A DNA stretch of 64,000 nucleotides. Origin: Varanus komodoensis (Eukaryota; Chordata; Lepidosauria; Squamata; Varanidae). A model generated the notes under the pieces. The model was not told where the DNA came from, ran no database searches, and saw nothing but the letters and a program-made list of their open reading frames with translations. The stretch covers positions 22,671,924-22,735,923 of the forward strand of contig NW_025335505.1 of the NCBI RefSeq assembly GCF_004798865.1. The letters are read 5' to 3'. The translations under genes and the position numbers were made by a program. Position 1 is the first letter of the stretch. Each line of letters opens with the position of its first letter. This document shows, in pieces, positions 22,496 to 34,530 of the stretch.

Positions 22496-25400
22496 GAAAT
22501 GACATCATAGCTGTCTCACTTAAATACTAATAATTCAGAAGTATTCAAATTACAGGCCCAGGTCCTACTGAAGTGGTAGATCTATGGTTTAGCTGTTCCA
22601 CTTTGGACTGCAGTGAAGAGCCCACATGATTAAAAGTTAGTCCATAAAAATAATAAGAAATATATATTTTATTCACAAGGGAACATGCCAGTGATAATTC
22701 TAGCACAGCTTTCACCTCTCCATGCTAATTTTCTGCATTCTGGTACATTCAGTCACTAAGTCCCTACTCTTCTGTCTGCAATGTGAAACAGAAGCAAAGA
22801 CACAAGGTTACAACTTCAGGGAGAATTGGGAGCCAGGCCCTGGTCTCTGTGAATCTATGAACATTTCATATCCATCGTTTAGATTAGCCTGAAGTCCATT
22901 TACTTACCATCTTGAAGTAATATGTGCAAAAACATAATTTCTACAGTAATAGTGGACATTTATCAAAACTTGACACTGTATCCAGATGGTTTGTAGCAGA
23001 AGTTGATCTAAGTTAAATCTCATTCATATCAATGAGCCTACTCTAAATAAAGCTAACATTTGATAGAATCCTATGTCTATTTTTAACCCACAGTCTCCAA
23101 GATTTTCAAGGCGATTTTACAAAAATAAATAAATTTTGTCTGGAAAAACATTCAGGTCAGGATTTATTTACCAATTTTAACAACTACATCCATCAACAGG
23201 CACTAGGTTAAGCTACAATTGTGTTTCTAAGCTTCTGTTACTTCTTCATAGTCTTGTTTTGCTGACGCAAACTACATGTAGACATCCTGGAGTAAAAGAG
23301 TATTTATGGAAATGGCTTTATACATTGCCTGTTTGTACAAGGACAAATAAAGACTCAAGTTATGAACTGAAAACCATGAACCCCTTGTGTCTGAATAAGA
23401 TATAGGCTGGCTGAGTTTCAAATATGTATTTAAGATCAGCTGCAATGGGCCAGTAAGGAACAAATTAGGACCTGTTCAAACATTGCCACTATGATGTGAA
23501 CACAGCAGCTTTTCCTAGGTCAAACCTCCTACAACAAGGCTCCAAGTACCAATGATATCTTACATAGTTTTGTCTGCATGCATCTACCTCAATGTGGGCA
23601 GACCCTGCATCCGAGAACTGGCATTCCCCCAGAAGAAAAAAAGAGCAAGCTTGTTGCCTCTGCAAACATTGACAACGGCAGACTTTAAACATCTTAAGAT
23701 AACTTGATAGCTAATACACACAACAAGTCCTCAAAATGGTGTCCCTACCTCAATAGAGGATTTATTGATACATGTAAATTCCTAACATATTTCAGTGCAT
23801 TCTTTTTTTAACGGAATAATCTTTCAGAGCAAAGGTTCTCCTGTCTTGCTCTAATAGACCAACGCTCACTGGAAACGGAAAAGGAATTCAATCAGAGTGG
23901 GCCATTTACATGCATCAATAAGGAACTTGGAAGATGGAGGATGCTGAAAACTCAGTCCTCCTTTCTTATTTTTCTACTCTTTGCTGCCTCTACTCCTCCC
24001 TTTTTACTTTAGCGGGAGGTCACAACCCCTAGCACTGCAGGATCCAATCTACGCACTGGCTGCCTTTGTATTTATTGTTGTGGAAGACTCAAGGACAGTT
24101 GGCTGTACCTTTTTTTAAAAGTGACCCTCAGTATAAATTTGTCACAACAGGTTAGACGTACAGAATGCCTCCATTCTAGCTGATGCAGCCTTCTTTATGA
24201 AAATCTAGTGTTAAGCACTTGCCTCCAAAAAGGTCTATTCTGCTCTGCCAACAACGTAACCGCTCAGGCAACAGCAAAATAAGGGGAAAGCTGCTGCTTG
24301 TTGCCTGTGGGGTCCTTCAAGCAATTCATACTCTCCCAGCTCTCCTCCTGAGAAACCATAAGGACACAGCATACCCTCTGTACTTACTACCAAGGCTCAC
24401 CATTTCTGTATCAGTCAAAAGAATGTGATGCTCGGATTGCAGCAAATCATCATTTGAAGAATGACAAAGCCAGAGAGAAAGAAGGAAGACAAAATGGCTG
24501 CCAAGGAACTGCAGATGGCAGAAAGACCTTAAAAAAAAGAATAGGGCAAAAAAGAAAAGCATGCAAAGACTGAGACATGTGTAATCCTTAGTCTGGCTTT
24601 GAAATTCTGCATAATAGTCTTGAAAGAATTTAAAGCAAATTAAAACCACTATTATTGTTCTGTTCTTCTGTTTTATATAGTTACAAGTACCCCTCTTAAA
24701 ATAATACTATGTAACAGTGGATAAGACCAAACCACTATGATCTTCCATTAAGAAATACACATCCAGTATCACATGCACATCTATTTCTTATCTCAAAAAG
24801 CTAAGAACAAGTCTTTAATTTCTTATATGCGCGCATTACTCTTATTGTTACATTTGATTAAGCCGAATCTAAATCATGGCAATCTAATTGGAATGATAAT
24901 GCTAATCTTAGCAGCATTCTACAATCTTCTTATATTTCCAGTCTCTAAGATCAAAAACTTAAGAAAATTCAACTGCTCCAACCCAAAAACAATAAAGTTA
25001 CATTCTGCCACAAATTTGATTCCTTCTATTTCTGCAGACCCAGTAAAATAGAACGCAAATGCATTTTGCTAAGCCTTACAGATTTAAAAAATGTGAAGAC
25101 ATTTTTGAATAGGCCTGATTTGATACACTAAATTGTTTTGTAACTGCTACTGTAGTTAGTTTAGTTGGAGGAATGTTTTATAAATGGACATCTCAAAAAT
25201 AATATACATCATTACATTTATTACACTAAACAATAATTATGAGCTGAATATTATAAAATAGGTATGAGAAAAGTGGGTTGAGAGATACCTTGAGGCTTCT
25301 CATTACATGAATGAGCCAAGCAATAGACTAATGGCTACCAGAGAATGCATTTCTAAAGACTATTTCATATGTATATCACCATACTAACAATGCACCCATT

Positions 25401-26934
25401 GTGGGGGTTTTGTCAGAGGCTTAGATTCTCTGCTGGGGGAGAGGGGCATGGCTTATTCAAAATGTAGGTTGTTGAAACAGCACAGTACTCATAGCTCCTT
25501 CATATTCAGCACAACAATGCATGTGTATCAGATGGGGCAGTTAGCTATAGTGATAAATGGCCTGTAATGACATTCAGCCCAGCAAAAGAAATAGAACCTC
25601 TACCTAAAGTCTCCTAAGAAGACGGCATGCTGCAAAGCTATGGCAAGAACATGTACAGCAAAAGAGGAATACAAGACCAGAACTGCAGCACTTTAAAACC
25701 AAAACAAGGGGCATTAATTGTAACCTGTTTAGCTGTGAGGACTTCAGTAATCAACAAAAATCTAAAATCCTGTGGGAGCAAGCTAGCCAATATTGAAGGA
25801 TGTTAAAGGCACAAGCCTTGGCAAGTCTGGACAGAAAAGAATCCCACAGCTCCTAACATTCCCAGTAAGTGCAGCGAATAGCTGACAGCTATAGGACGTT
25901 TTTCTGTCTAAACATACACAGAATTGCAGCCTACATCCCAATCATTTCCAAGGGAGAGTTAATTGTGTATTTAACCCTGTATCACTAAAATTAGGGGCAC
26001 AGATGCTTAAATTGGGTTGGATTGGGCCCAGTAACTTGATCTTCATTTAACAGGATTCAGTCTATGAAGGCTGCTAAGTTCTTGAAAGAAATGCAAATTC
26101 AAAAGGATAAATATTAATGAGTTCTCACGATTCACCTACTGTGAATGGTTTAACTGGTAGAACAGTACATAATGCTTCTCTTGCTCCACCCCCAGGCAAG
26201 GTGTGTCACACCTATGGCTATGGAAAGTAGCATGTGTTGTCTTCCACCATGGCAGCAAATATGTAGCATGATAAATCAAACAATGCTGGCTGACCTTTCA
26301 TGACACACCAAATCAACTGGCCAAGATGGCTGCCTCACTCTGCCACATGGAAGAGCTGGCTCTTTGTATTTCTACACAAATCAATCCTTGCCATCACCAT
26401 CTTTCTGCTTTTGTTTCTTTACAATAGGACAGAGAACAAAAGCAAGCATGGAAACCCCACAAATACAGGTATACTGTGACCCAGAAAAGGAGCCTCTTTA
26501 AAAAAAGCAGGAAAATAATTCTGGTAAAATTCTAATTTCTGGAAACGTGCTTTTCTGAGAAACCATCATTTCTTTACATTAGATTGTCCAAATGCAAAAT
26601 CTGTTAATTATGAGCAAGCCAGTTAGAATAGTTGTAGAATGGTCATCCTCTTAATATAAGCTTATAAGCTGTTTAAAATACAAATAAACAACAAAATTCA
26701 AACAAATTATTTAAAATGTCACTTTCTGAATGCCACAATAAATAAGTACCACCTTGGTATAAACTTGATAAACAATGCCAGTCCACCAAATTTCACCTGG
26801 TAAAGACATTTCCAGAGTATGTTAAATGTAGAAGCAGGCTCCAGAGGCTAACACAGATTCCTGACCTCACTCAAGCTTTCCCTACCTGCCTCTTTTGCTC
26901 TGCAATCTCTCACCACCAGCAGCCTGGTTACCTA
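22496..26934. other. Unique AT-rich DNA, no gene recognised
   Basis: No gene or clear mobile element is supported. Short frames at 23272-23692 and 24219-25051 lack known domains. Around 23000-23070 there is a weak trace of the small repeat with an aatctcattcatatcaatgag core, comparable to the one at 26935. Confidence 0.45.
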
Positions 26935-27015
26935 GCTCCTACATCCACTTACCTGGGCGTAGGTCTCACTGAACTCAATGGGACTTACTTCTGCTTCCAC
27001 GTGTATAGGCTTGCA
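26935..27015 (-). repeat. Small dispersed repeat with tgaactcaatgggacttac core
   Basis: Contains cttacctgggcgtaggtctc and tgaactcaatgggacttact, then tgtataggcttgcagtgcta. This compact text recurs in diverged form at about 14045-14085, 23000-23070, 48370-48450, 49245-49445 and 50840-50890, and is common in squamate DNA. I do not know its formal family. Orientation is tentative. Confidence 0.5.
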
Positions 27016-27394
27016 GTGCTACCCATGTGGAGAAAAGCAAGGCGATAAGAGATTGCAGAAAAACACACTTGTAAGAGTTAAATTTACAGATGTTGTTCCC
27101 TCTTAAGCACATTTTACTTCTTAGGTATAGTCCTGATCTAAAAGGAGTATGAAATATAGGTTACAATACTGCAATTACTGCACTTACTTGCACCGTCACC
27201 TGAATAGAGTAAATGATAGAAAAAGAGAAGGATGATACAGTTTTGATGCAAACATACCAACAAAGTTTTCATAAGATTACTTAAACCTCTATGTTTTGGT
27301 TTAATCCCAGCTTCATGCAAGCCTCCATTTCTTTAATCCTATGCCAAGGCAAAGTTGTCATGACGTCTGAATCCACTGACTTACCTTATCTGAG
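27016..27394. other. Unique DNA, no gene recognised
   Basis: Nothing supportable was seen apart from chance open frames. Confidence 0.45.
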
Positions 27395-27570
27395 AGGGAT
27401 GTAACCCTCAAATAACCCAACAATAGGCCATGGGTTATTTGAGAATTGAACTAACCATGCTGCCCACTTTGGATGACACAACAACCCAGAGCTAGTTGTG
27501 TAATCATGGAAATGGTGACTAACATGACATGGCAGCTTATTTTGATTGTGTGAACTGGGTCACCATAAAC
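27395..27570. repeat. Foldback repeat family B
   Basis: Contains aacccaacaataggccatgg, gttatttgagaattgaacta, gacacaacaacccagagcta and tgattgtgtgaactgggtca. The arms echo each other in inverse orientation and share words with the copies at 10.3, 14.5, 33.8, 46.7 and 48.5 kb. Boundaries are approximate. Confidence 0.5.
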
Positions 27571-28667
27571 ACATGCTAAATTCGAATGGTGAGCTTGCAA
27601 CCATTAAATGACTCTGCAAGAACCATTATTTTTCTTTCTCAGAATATTGCAGGAAAGTACAGCCAACTAAAGAACTTTTTTTAAAAGAATCCGTTGAGTC
27701 TTTTGCTTGCAAGTGATTCACTAAATATTGAAAATAAATACTCTTTATCTTAATATTGGCCATGCTTCCTAATATTTAATTAAGATAGCATTTTACCAGA
27801 ACTAATTATCACACACAGAACAGTTACTTTTTAAAGAATACTTAACTACATATTGCTTAGTTCAAAATGTACATTAATTTCTTGTAATATGAAAATGCTA
27901 TTAGAACCAAACATCCTTTTACAGAAGGCTGGCTCTATTTGTATACCCAAATTTAATCTCCACTTAATCAATCATGACTATTAATCAAACAATGTGCTCT
28001 GCCCTGCTGTAAAAGAGAGCAATTAATTCTTGGATACTTCAGCAAGTCATACAAAACCAGAACTAAATTAACTAAAAGCTTGGGATCAAGACACACCAAA
28101 ACACTCAACACTCAAGAAAAGGAACAGAAGAGTTCCTATTAGAAAATAGAGGGAGATATGGCACACTAGATGGAGTCTGAAGGTACATGCACATGTGTGT
28201 ATAACAAATTTGGAAAGCAAAGAGAATTAAGAATAGCTGAGAAGGAAAGAAGGCTTTGTAGAGGCAGAGGAGGAGGAGATGGACAGAGTGTTTTTCTTAA
28301 TTAGACTGTAGGCCTTTTAAACATGTAAAATACACTCCCTAAGCACACCCCAGACATGTACTCACTAAGTGCTTTATTTAAAGCATGGTCCTTTTTGCTT
28401 TCCTTTTTTTTAAGACACTGCTTTTCATTTCTATTACTTCATTTATTTTGCCCACACACCACACCCATGTAAAAACAGACCTCTTGAACTCCAAACATTT
28501 ATAAAAGAGCGATGACAGAACAATAAATGGGAAAATAAAGCTTTGTTTATTCAAAAGAGAGATCCTTACAGCAGTTCAAACACTGATCTTCCAGTTTTTG
28601 CTTGTCCTTTCTTTCCTTTTCTTACCAGGTTAGGTCTCTGCAGCACTATGCAACCTTAAGGGTCATT
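27571..28667. other. AT-rich unique DNA
   Basis: No gene is recognised. The part at 27700-28050 is very AT-rich, with several TAAT/ATTA words, low repeat content and no open frame. That pattern fits a conserved noncoding element or plain AT-rich intron; sequence alone cannot separate them. Confidence 0.4.
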
Positions 28668-28675
28668 GTATGACC

Positions 28676-28862
28676 CACTGGTTCCCAACCAAGGGGATCT
28701 ATCAGCAGAATTTTATCTTTGTTCAAAACCCACTTAACCTAGAAATGAACTCTCTTCTCCCCTTTATATCTTGTGCCCACCCACTACTAGCAGATTAGTG
28801 ATCCATAAATAAAGCCCTCATGACCTGTTGGAAAGACTTGGGTCCCAATTTGGGAGCCACTG
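28676..28862. mobile_element. Short non-autonomous hAT element
   Basis: The left end is cactggttcccaaccaaggg. The right end, reverse-complemented, is cagtggctcccaaattggga. These are the inverted repeats of the familiar cagtggttcccaacc hAT group. Flanking octamers gtatgacc (28668-28675) and gtttaatc (28863-28870) agree at 5 of 8 positions, consistent with an old target duplication. At 187 bp there is no coding capacity. Confidence 0.65.
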
Positions 28863-28870
28863 GTTTAATC

Positions 28871-31800
28871 TCTTGCATCTTTTCTATTCAGTACATTTTA
28901 AAAGAACTTTTCCACTAAAGGCAATTTTGGAGTTCTATTGTGTGTGGGGAGCATAAATGCAGGGTTTGTTTTCCCAAGCAGGTCCATGATTGAAAGGAAC
29001 ACATTCCAAGTCTTAAAGTACTGACCCCTTTTTTCACTTCATCTTTTCCATTTCTCTTGGATTAAAATACCAAATTCCACTTGGAATTTTATTCAAACAT
29101 CCTTAATACAGGTTTATCAAATATAGAAGTATAAGAAATGAAAAAGAACACACACAAACCCTATATGTTTAGATATTGGAACAAGCATAAAACCCAAGGA
29201 ATAAACTTTAAAACGTATGAGCAGAATTTACAGCATTTTTCTGTTTCTCAAAAATGGGTTGTATAATATTCTAGAAAATGACAAGTATGCTAAAAAAAAA
29301 TTTACACAGGATGGTAGCAAAAATATAACTCCTTTGAGAAAAAGAATTCAAGTAATTCTTCAGCACTTTGCCGGAGTGGAAAAATACTTGCAATTTGTCA
29401 CATACAAATTAATTTCACTGAGCCAATTTGCAGAAATATAGTAATCAACAATGATTTTTATGGATTAGTCTTGATTTGTCTAAGTGTAACACACTTTAAA
29501 AAGATGTGAGGTTATTTACATAGCTACTGTATCAGCGCTTTAATGGTGAGAAGATTTTGATGTGCAGAACTACTTCACTTCTTTAGCTAGGCCTAATCTT
29601 TGATATTATAAAAGAAATCCAATTAGTCAATGGCATGCCAAGCTGCATCAATCTTAGCTTCTGAAATGGCAAAACCTTTAAGAGTAGAGAAGAAGGAAAA
29701 CTAAGGGTTTCTTAGGAAAACTAAGAGTTTACAGTCAATAGGGTTAAAGAACAGCTGCAAGTTTTGCAATGGACCCAGATGCAGGAAATGGTAGGTTGAA
29801 TAGGATTGTTTAAGGCACGGATGTTAATGATAGTGGACACTAAGAAAGAAATGCCACAAATGTCCACAAACCTTAAGCAGAATGTAGCAGCGCAGACCAG
29901 CCAATCATTTGGCTGCGGACTCACTTCTCACTTTTAGGAAATTTATTTCAGAGCACTTCTATAATCTAGCACTATAGAAAGAGCCACAGTTAAGACCACC
30001 CTGACATAAAGTTACCATTCTTCAGAATTAATCACATCATTTTGTTGGTAGTAAGTTTAATATTGCTCATTTCAGAAGAAACAGTGTCTTTTATTGGCTC
30101 CAAAAGTTTATAAAAATGTTAAATTTTTGAGGGTACAAGCCAAAAACTGTATTAATTTGAAAAGTTTATGGATTAATAGCACTACAGAAATCTAACTTTA
30201 TGCAGCCTTAAAACCAGGCATAGCAACTGGCTTGCTGAAAAGAAGAGCTCAGTTCACACATGCAATCAGTCCTGTAATATTAATTGAAAATGTGGGTAAC
30301 TTTTAATGCGAGCACCATTTTATATGGTTCTGCTAATTGTCACTATATAACCAGAAAGCTCCCTGAAAAATTGCTGTGATCACACAGTGGAGGAGGATGT
30401 GAACGAGAAACATCAACCAAGTTCTGCCCGCCTACATATGAGGAGCTTGGCACGTAGGGAAGCTTCCAGCATGGCTACTGAGGTAGCTCCTTGGCTGGAA
30501 CTACTGGTCTCAGGAAGGGTTAGCTAAGGAGGGGAATGACCTCAAATACAGCAAGTGAAAGCAGATAGGGCTTCTGTCAGCATCAAATAAGCTCATATTG
30601 TTGCCTGGGAGGCCAGCCCTGATGAGGCACTCACTGCTGACATCACTTCCATGCCTGAAATTAGAAGCAACAAGTTCTTAACTTTATTTGGAAAGAGTAA
30701 ATGTAGTAGGAACTTCTCCTGATAAAGAGAGATTTGCAAAACGAGTCAGGAGCACTTTTTGGCTTGGTTCAGGAATTCTTATTCTCCCAACTGCTTGGCA
30801 GCAGGGGGCCAGTGATTCCAGCAAAGGAATGGAGTCCTCAGCTGCCATTAGCATCTTTTATGCCACTATGTTTTCAAGAGACTATTAGCTGCCAGTGTGA
30901 ATCAGAATCCGCTATTTCCAAGTAAAAGAAGAGTTCCATTTGCATACACAGACTTCTTACCAGAGTCCCAGTTTTCATTTAGAAAAAATCAATTATGCAG
31001 CCTTATAATAATACCAGATAAAACCATGATGAAATAATATGTAAAGTGTTTATTGTGCAAAGTGTTTCTTAAGTGTTTACAACTCTTAATGCATTTCTGA
31101 AGAGTCAGTTGAACAATGTTCAGGAATTAATAAAAAAAGTTTGTATGGGTATGCAAGTGGAACACTTTAATTCTTACCTTCCTCCACCAGGAAAAAAAAA
31201 CCACACACAATGAAATAACAGAATTGTTGTACACTGCCCAAAAAGATTCCACTATTGGGTGAAATAAAAGTGTAATAAATAAACAAGCAAATGGTCAAAA
31301 ATGGATTACCTTTACTAGGTAATGTCATCTATAACCCATCATTATCCCTGCTTTTCCTTGTGTCCTTAACCAATGAACTCTAAGTCTATAGGAAAATTAG
31401 TATGATCATTCTGACCAGTGGCCATATAAGGCTTTTAAAAATTGGACAGACACTATGCTATAAAGAAAAGCAGTGAGAGAGGAAGGGAGCTAAAAGAGAG
31501 GCCAGGAGATTCTCTTGCACCAAACTCAGAACACCTCAGCCCCATCAACAAAGTTCTGCTGAATAAATGTAAGTAAATGAGCCAAGAAATATAACTGTAA
31601 TGATGGCACATAAAAACCTAACAAATCAATCAAGATTATATCATAATCTAATTATTGGAATAATCCCACCCATTACAGGCATTTTTTGAAGGAATGGCAC
31701 CATACAAAGAAAATATTAATTCGCAAATTATGATCTTTATTGAAACCTGTAGCTCCATACAGGGACCATTTCTTTAATTAAAGATAAAGGAAAGCAGATT

Positions 31801-32956
31801 TTCTGCAAAACTGCACAGATCTCATTTAGCTCAGTTGTTTCTGTTTTTGTTTGTTTAAATATACATATTATCAATGTAGATTTCAGAAACTTAAGAAAAA
31901 AACAAAGCACAAGAATCACTGAATCACGAGAAACACTGCAACACATTTTAGAATTTTTAGTAAGGCCTGCCTTCATCTCTTTCAAATAAAAAGAGAATTC
32001 TTTGGATACACTGTAGACTATTTCCATTTTGGTACAGCAAACACAAGAATGACTGCTACAATGGCAAAGCTTAAACAAGAGACATGTGTATAATGCTAAC
32101 CCTCTGGCTGTAGTACTAGCTGCTAATAATAACTATGAATTCTTCCTAAACAGTACTACACATAAGCATGTACTCAAAACCCAAGTGAATCTGGAGTGTG
32201 ACTGAGAATTAGCAGGAACGTTTTAGATGCAGGAAGGACAGTGCAGCATTATGCTGGAAATCAATGGAACTATTCACAAACTCACATTTCCTACAACAAA
32301 TCCAAGCTGACCACAGAGATAATACTGTTCAGCTATACTATCATTAAGTGGGGTAAGAACAGGAAAGAAACTGTGACCATGGATGGTGGAGGGCTCCGAA
32401 TACAGCATTTAGCTGTGTTTCCATGGTGGGTGTTGCACTTTGCCTCATTGTATCAGCTCAAGGCCAGGCCATTTTGAAATGGGAAAGCCATTTAATGGAA
32501 GATGGTTTCTTCTGGAGAAGGTGAAAGTTGGGAAATTCACACACTAATTGAAATTAATCTGCATGCCTACAGATCAAGCAGCTTATCAGGCAATTACTTT
32601 GAAAAGGTCTGTGACATTGGTATATCTCTTTATATTAGTTTCTGCAGAATAACATCAAAATATCATGCAAATCTAATAGGCATCTGACTGGCTACCAGGG
32701 GAAAAGAATGCAGGATTAGGCCTTTGGGCTGAACCAGCGGGGGGTTCTTATGTTGTTCTCAAACCAACCAAGGATTATATTCTATAGTATATGAGGCTAA
32801 CAAGCATCAGTCATTAAATGGAAATCAAGATCACTGTTAAGCCAAAAGAACATATAAACTGACAATTAACAGATATGAAGGCAACATTATAAAGACTGCC
32901 ATTAGATTTCCACCTGAAGCAAGAATGTGAAAAGAGAATATTATCCCCTCCATAAA
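28871..32956. other. Unique AT-rich DNA, no gene recognised
   Basis: No gene is supported. A LINE/SINE tail-like end (attgttgtacactgcccaaa ... gtgtaataaataaac) lies at about 31225-31290 on the plus strand. A small direct duplication of aggaaaactaag lies near 29695-29730. The 113-codon minus-strand frame at 31737-32078 has no recognisable domain and looks like chance openness in AT-rich DNA. Confidence 0.45.
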
Positions 32957-33027
32957 TGCAGCCTTGCCCAGCCTCTTGCCCTCCAGATGTTTTGGAATAC
33001 AACTCCCAGAATATATGACTATCTTAA
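32957..33027. repeat. MITE family A, one arm
   Basis: The text gcccagcctcttgccctcca then gatgttttggaatacaactc then ccagaatatatgac is one arm of the foldback repeat seen complete at 15470 and 51863. The second arm is absent or too decayed to see. Confidence 0.55.
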
Positions 33028-33133
33028 ATCCTTCTCTCACTAACCAGATCTCCCCAAGCCATTTCCTCCTGTATTTGCACTTATTTCTGGTTTCAGAGTT
33101 GACAATAAAATGAAGAGGAAGCACCTGGAAGCT

Positions 33134-33153
33134 TGTGGTGGTGGTGGTGGTGG
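33134..33153. repeat. (TGG)n microsatellite
   Basis: About six tandem tgg units, directly followed by a G-rich stretch (gggagggcgggttggag). The G-tract arrangement could form a quadruplex on the plus strand. Confidence 0.85.
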
Positions 33154-33809
33154 GAGGGCGGGTTGGAGAGAAGAAGAAGGATTAAGCATCCTATTACATA
33201 TACCAGTTCTTCCATGCAGTAACTTCTTTCCCGCCCCATCAGCATCGCAAGGCAAACAGGAAGCTGAAATTTTTATCTGTCTCTAGTAACATTCCTAGCT
33301 GAATGGTATAATACCACCATAGTATCATTACTATGGTAATCTGAATCATTCATAAATTTAAATATGATTTTAACAAATGGAAGTAGTAATATATCTCTGA
33401 GAAATTATAATTTTTTCCACCATCATAAGCAGCATGTGGAAACAATCTCCTTATAAAAGTGAAAGGTGAGAGACTGCTAATTGCACTATCTGGCCATTAA
33501 AATTAATTTCATAATATGAAACACATGAACACATACTGTAAATAGTTTGACATGAGCTGCTGTTCCAGGAATGCTGCAAGTTGAAGTACAAACTTTTAGC
33601 CAGAATTATTCTTTGGAGAGGAGCGGGCAGAGAAGATGCTTTGTGAGGGGAAAGAACCCTTCTGGATTCAATTCCAGATCTTTATAACTTTATTTCCAGT
33701 GACCATGTCTGCACTAACATGACAAAAGGAAGTGATTTTATTTCAAGACACCATGGCTTACAAGACTGAGACTCACTGTGGCCTTCATAATGCAAAAATC
33801 AGGAACTGG

Positions 33810-34530
33810 CCTGGTTCACATGTAAAGACAACCCAGAGTACAGATTGAGTATGGGTTGTCATATCAATAAACTGCCCAGACCCTATGGGAATGGGGGGTA
33901 TATAAAAATTAAAATGAATGAATAAATGAATCAGTATTAACCCTATACTGTGATTTAACTATGGGTTGTTAATGAAGAATAAGCCAAAATTTATAAGCCA
34001 ACAACAAACCATAGTGCAGGGTTTGCACATAAAAATAAGTCATGGTTCAATAACAACCTATGATGCAATGATAACCCTTACTCAACCTATTGTGAAGACC
34101 TGAATTACAAAATCAGTTCAACTTTGACGTGTTTATGCACATGTGAGGAGTAAATGGTCATAAGAGGAATCATATATCTATGTTGTCTATCAAACTCACC
34201 CATTCTATCTTCAGTGAGGAAGGCAAAGATGGCGGCTACAATAGGAAACACCAGATCTGCCCCATATACAATAAGGAGGACCAGATTTGCATTGTGAAGC
34301 TTATGATGGGCTCCCAGGAAAACAGCCCGAGTGCTCAAAAAAGTTTAAAAGACCTGTTTAATTCTGTGATGAATGAATGCAGATATGCTAACAAACTATT
34401 GTTTGTTAACCATGAACAACCAAGAAAGAATGCTTATGGTACCTTATTAGCTTGTGAACTCTGGATTGCTTAAACATGGGTTGTTGTCATGTGTGAACAC
34501 AGAACCATAGCTTGTTCATGGGTTGTTTCA
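33810..34530. repeat. Foldback repeat family B cluster with LINE tail inside
   Basis: The left part has ggttcacatgtaaagacaac and gtatgggttgtcatatc. The middle left has ctatgggttgttaatgaag and caacaacaaaccatagtgc. The right part has attgtttgttaaccatgaac, aaacatgggttgttgtcatg and ttgttcatgggttgtttcac. These are the family B words in both orientations. A LINE/SINE tail (aaactgcccagaccctatgg ... atgaatgaataaatgaa) sits at about 33868-33932. The segment may hold two or more overlapping copies; the exon-like frame at 34.2 kb lies between them. Confidence 0.5.
34193..34337 (-). other. Exon-like open segment with splice donor, unproven
   Basis: On the minus strand an open segment reads TRAVFLGAHHKLHNAN, then a strongly hydrophobic run LVLLIVYGADLVFPIVAAIF, then AFLTEDRM. 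It is followed at once by a good donor (gaatgg|gtgagtttg) near 34197. A pyrimidine-rich stretch ending in an AG (ttttgag) precedes it on the same strand. This has the shape of a transmembrane-protein exon of about 135 nt. I do not recognise the protein. It also lies inside a cluster of foldback repeats, which argues for chance. Treat it as a candidate only. Confidence 0.2.

Noticed and set aside
31737-32078. 113-codon minus-strand frame with Cys and hydrophobic residues
   Set aside because: AT-rich openness with no domain match that I can recognise and no splice signals.
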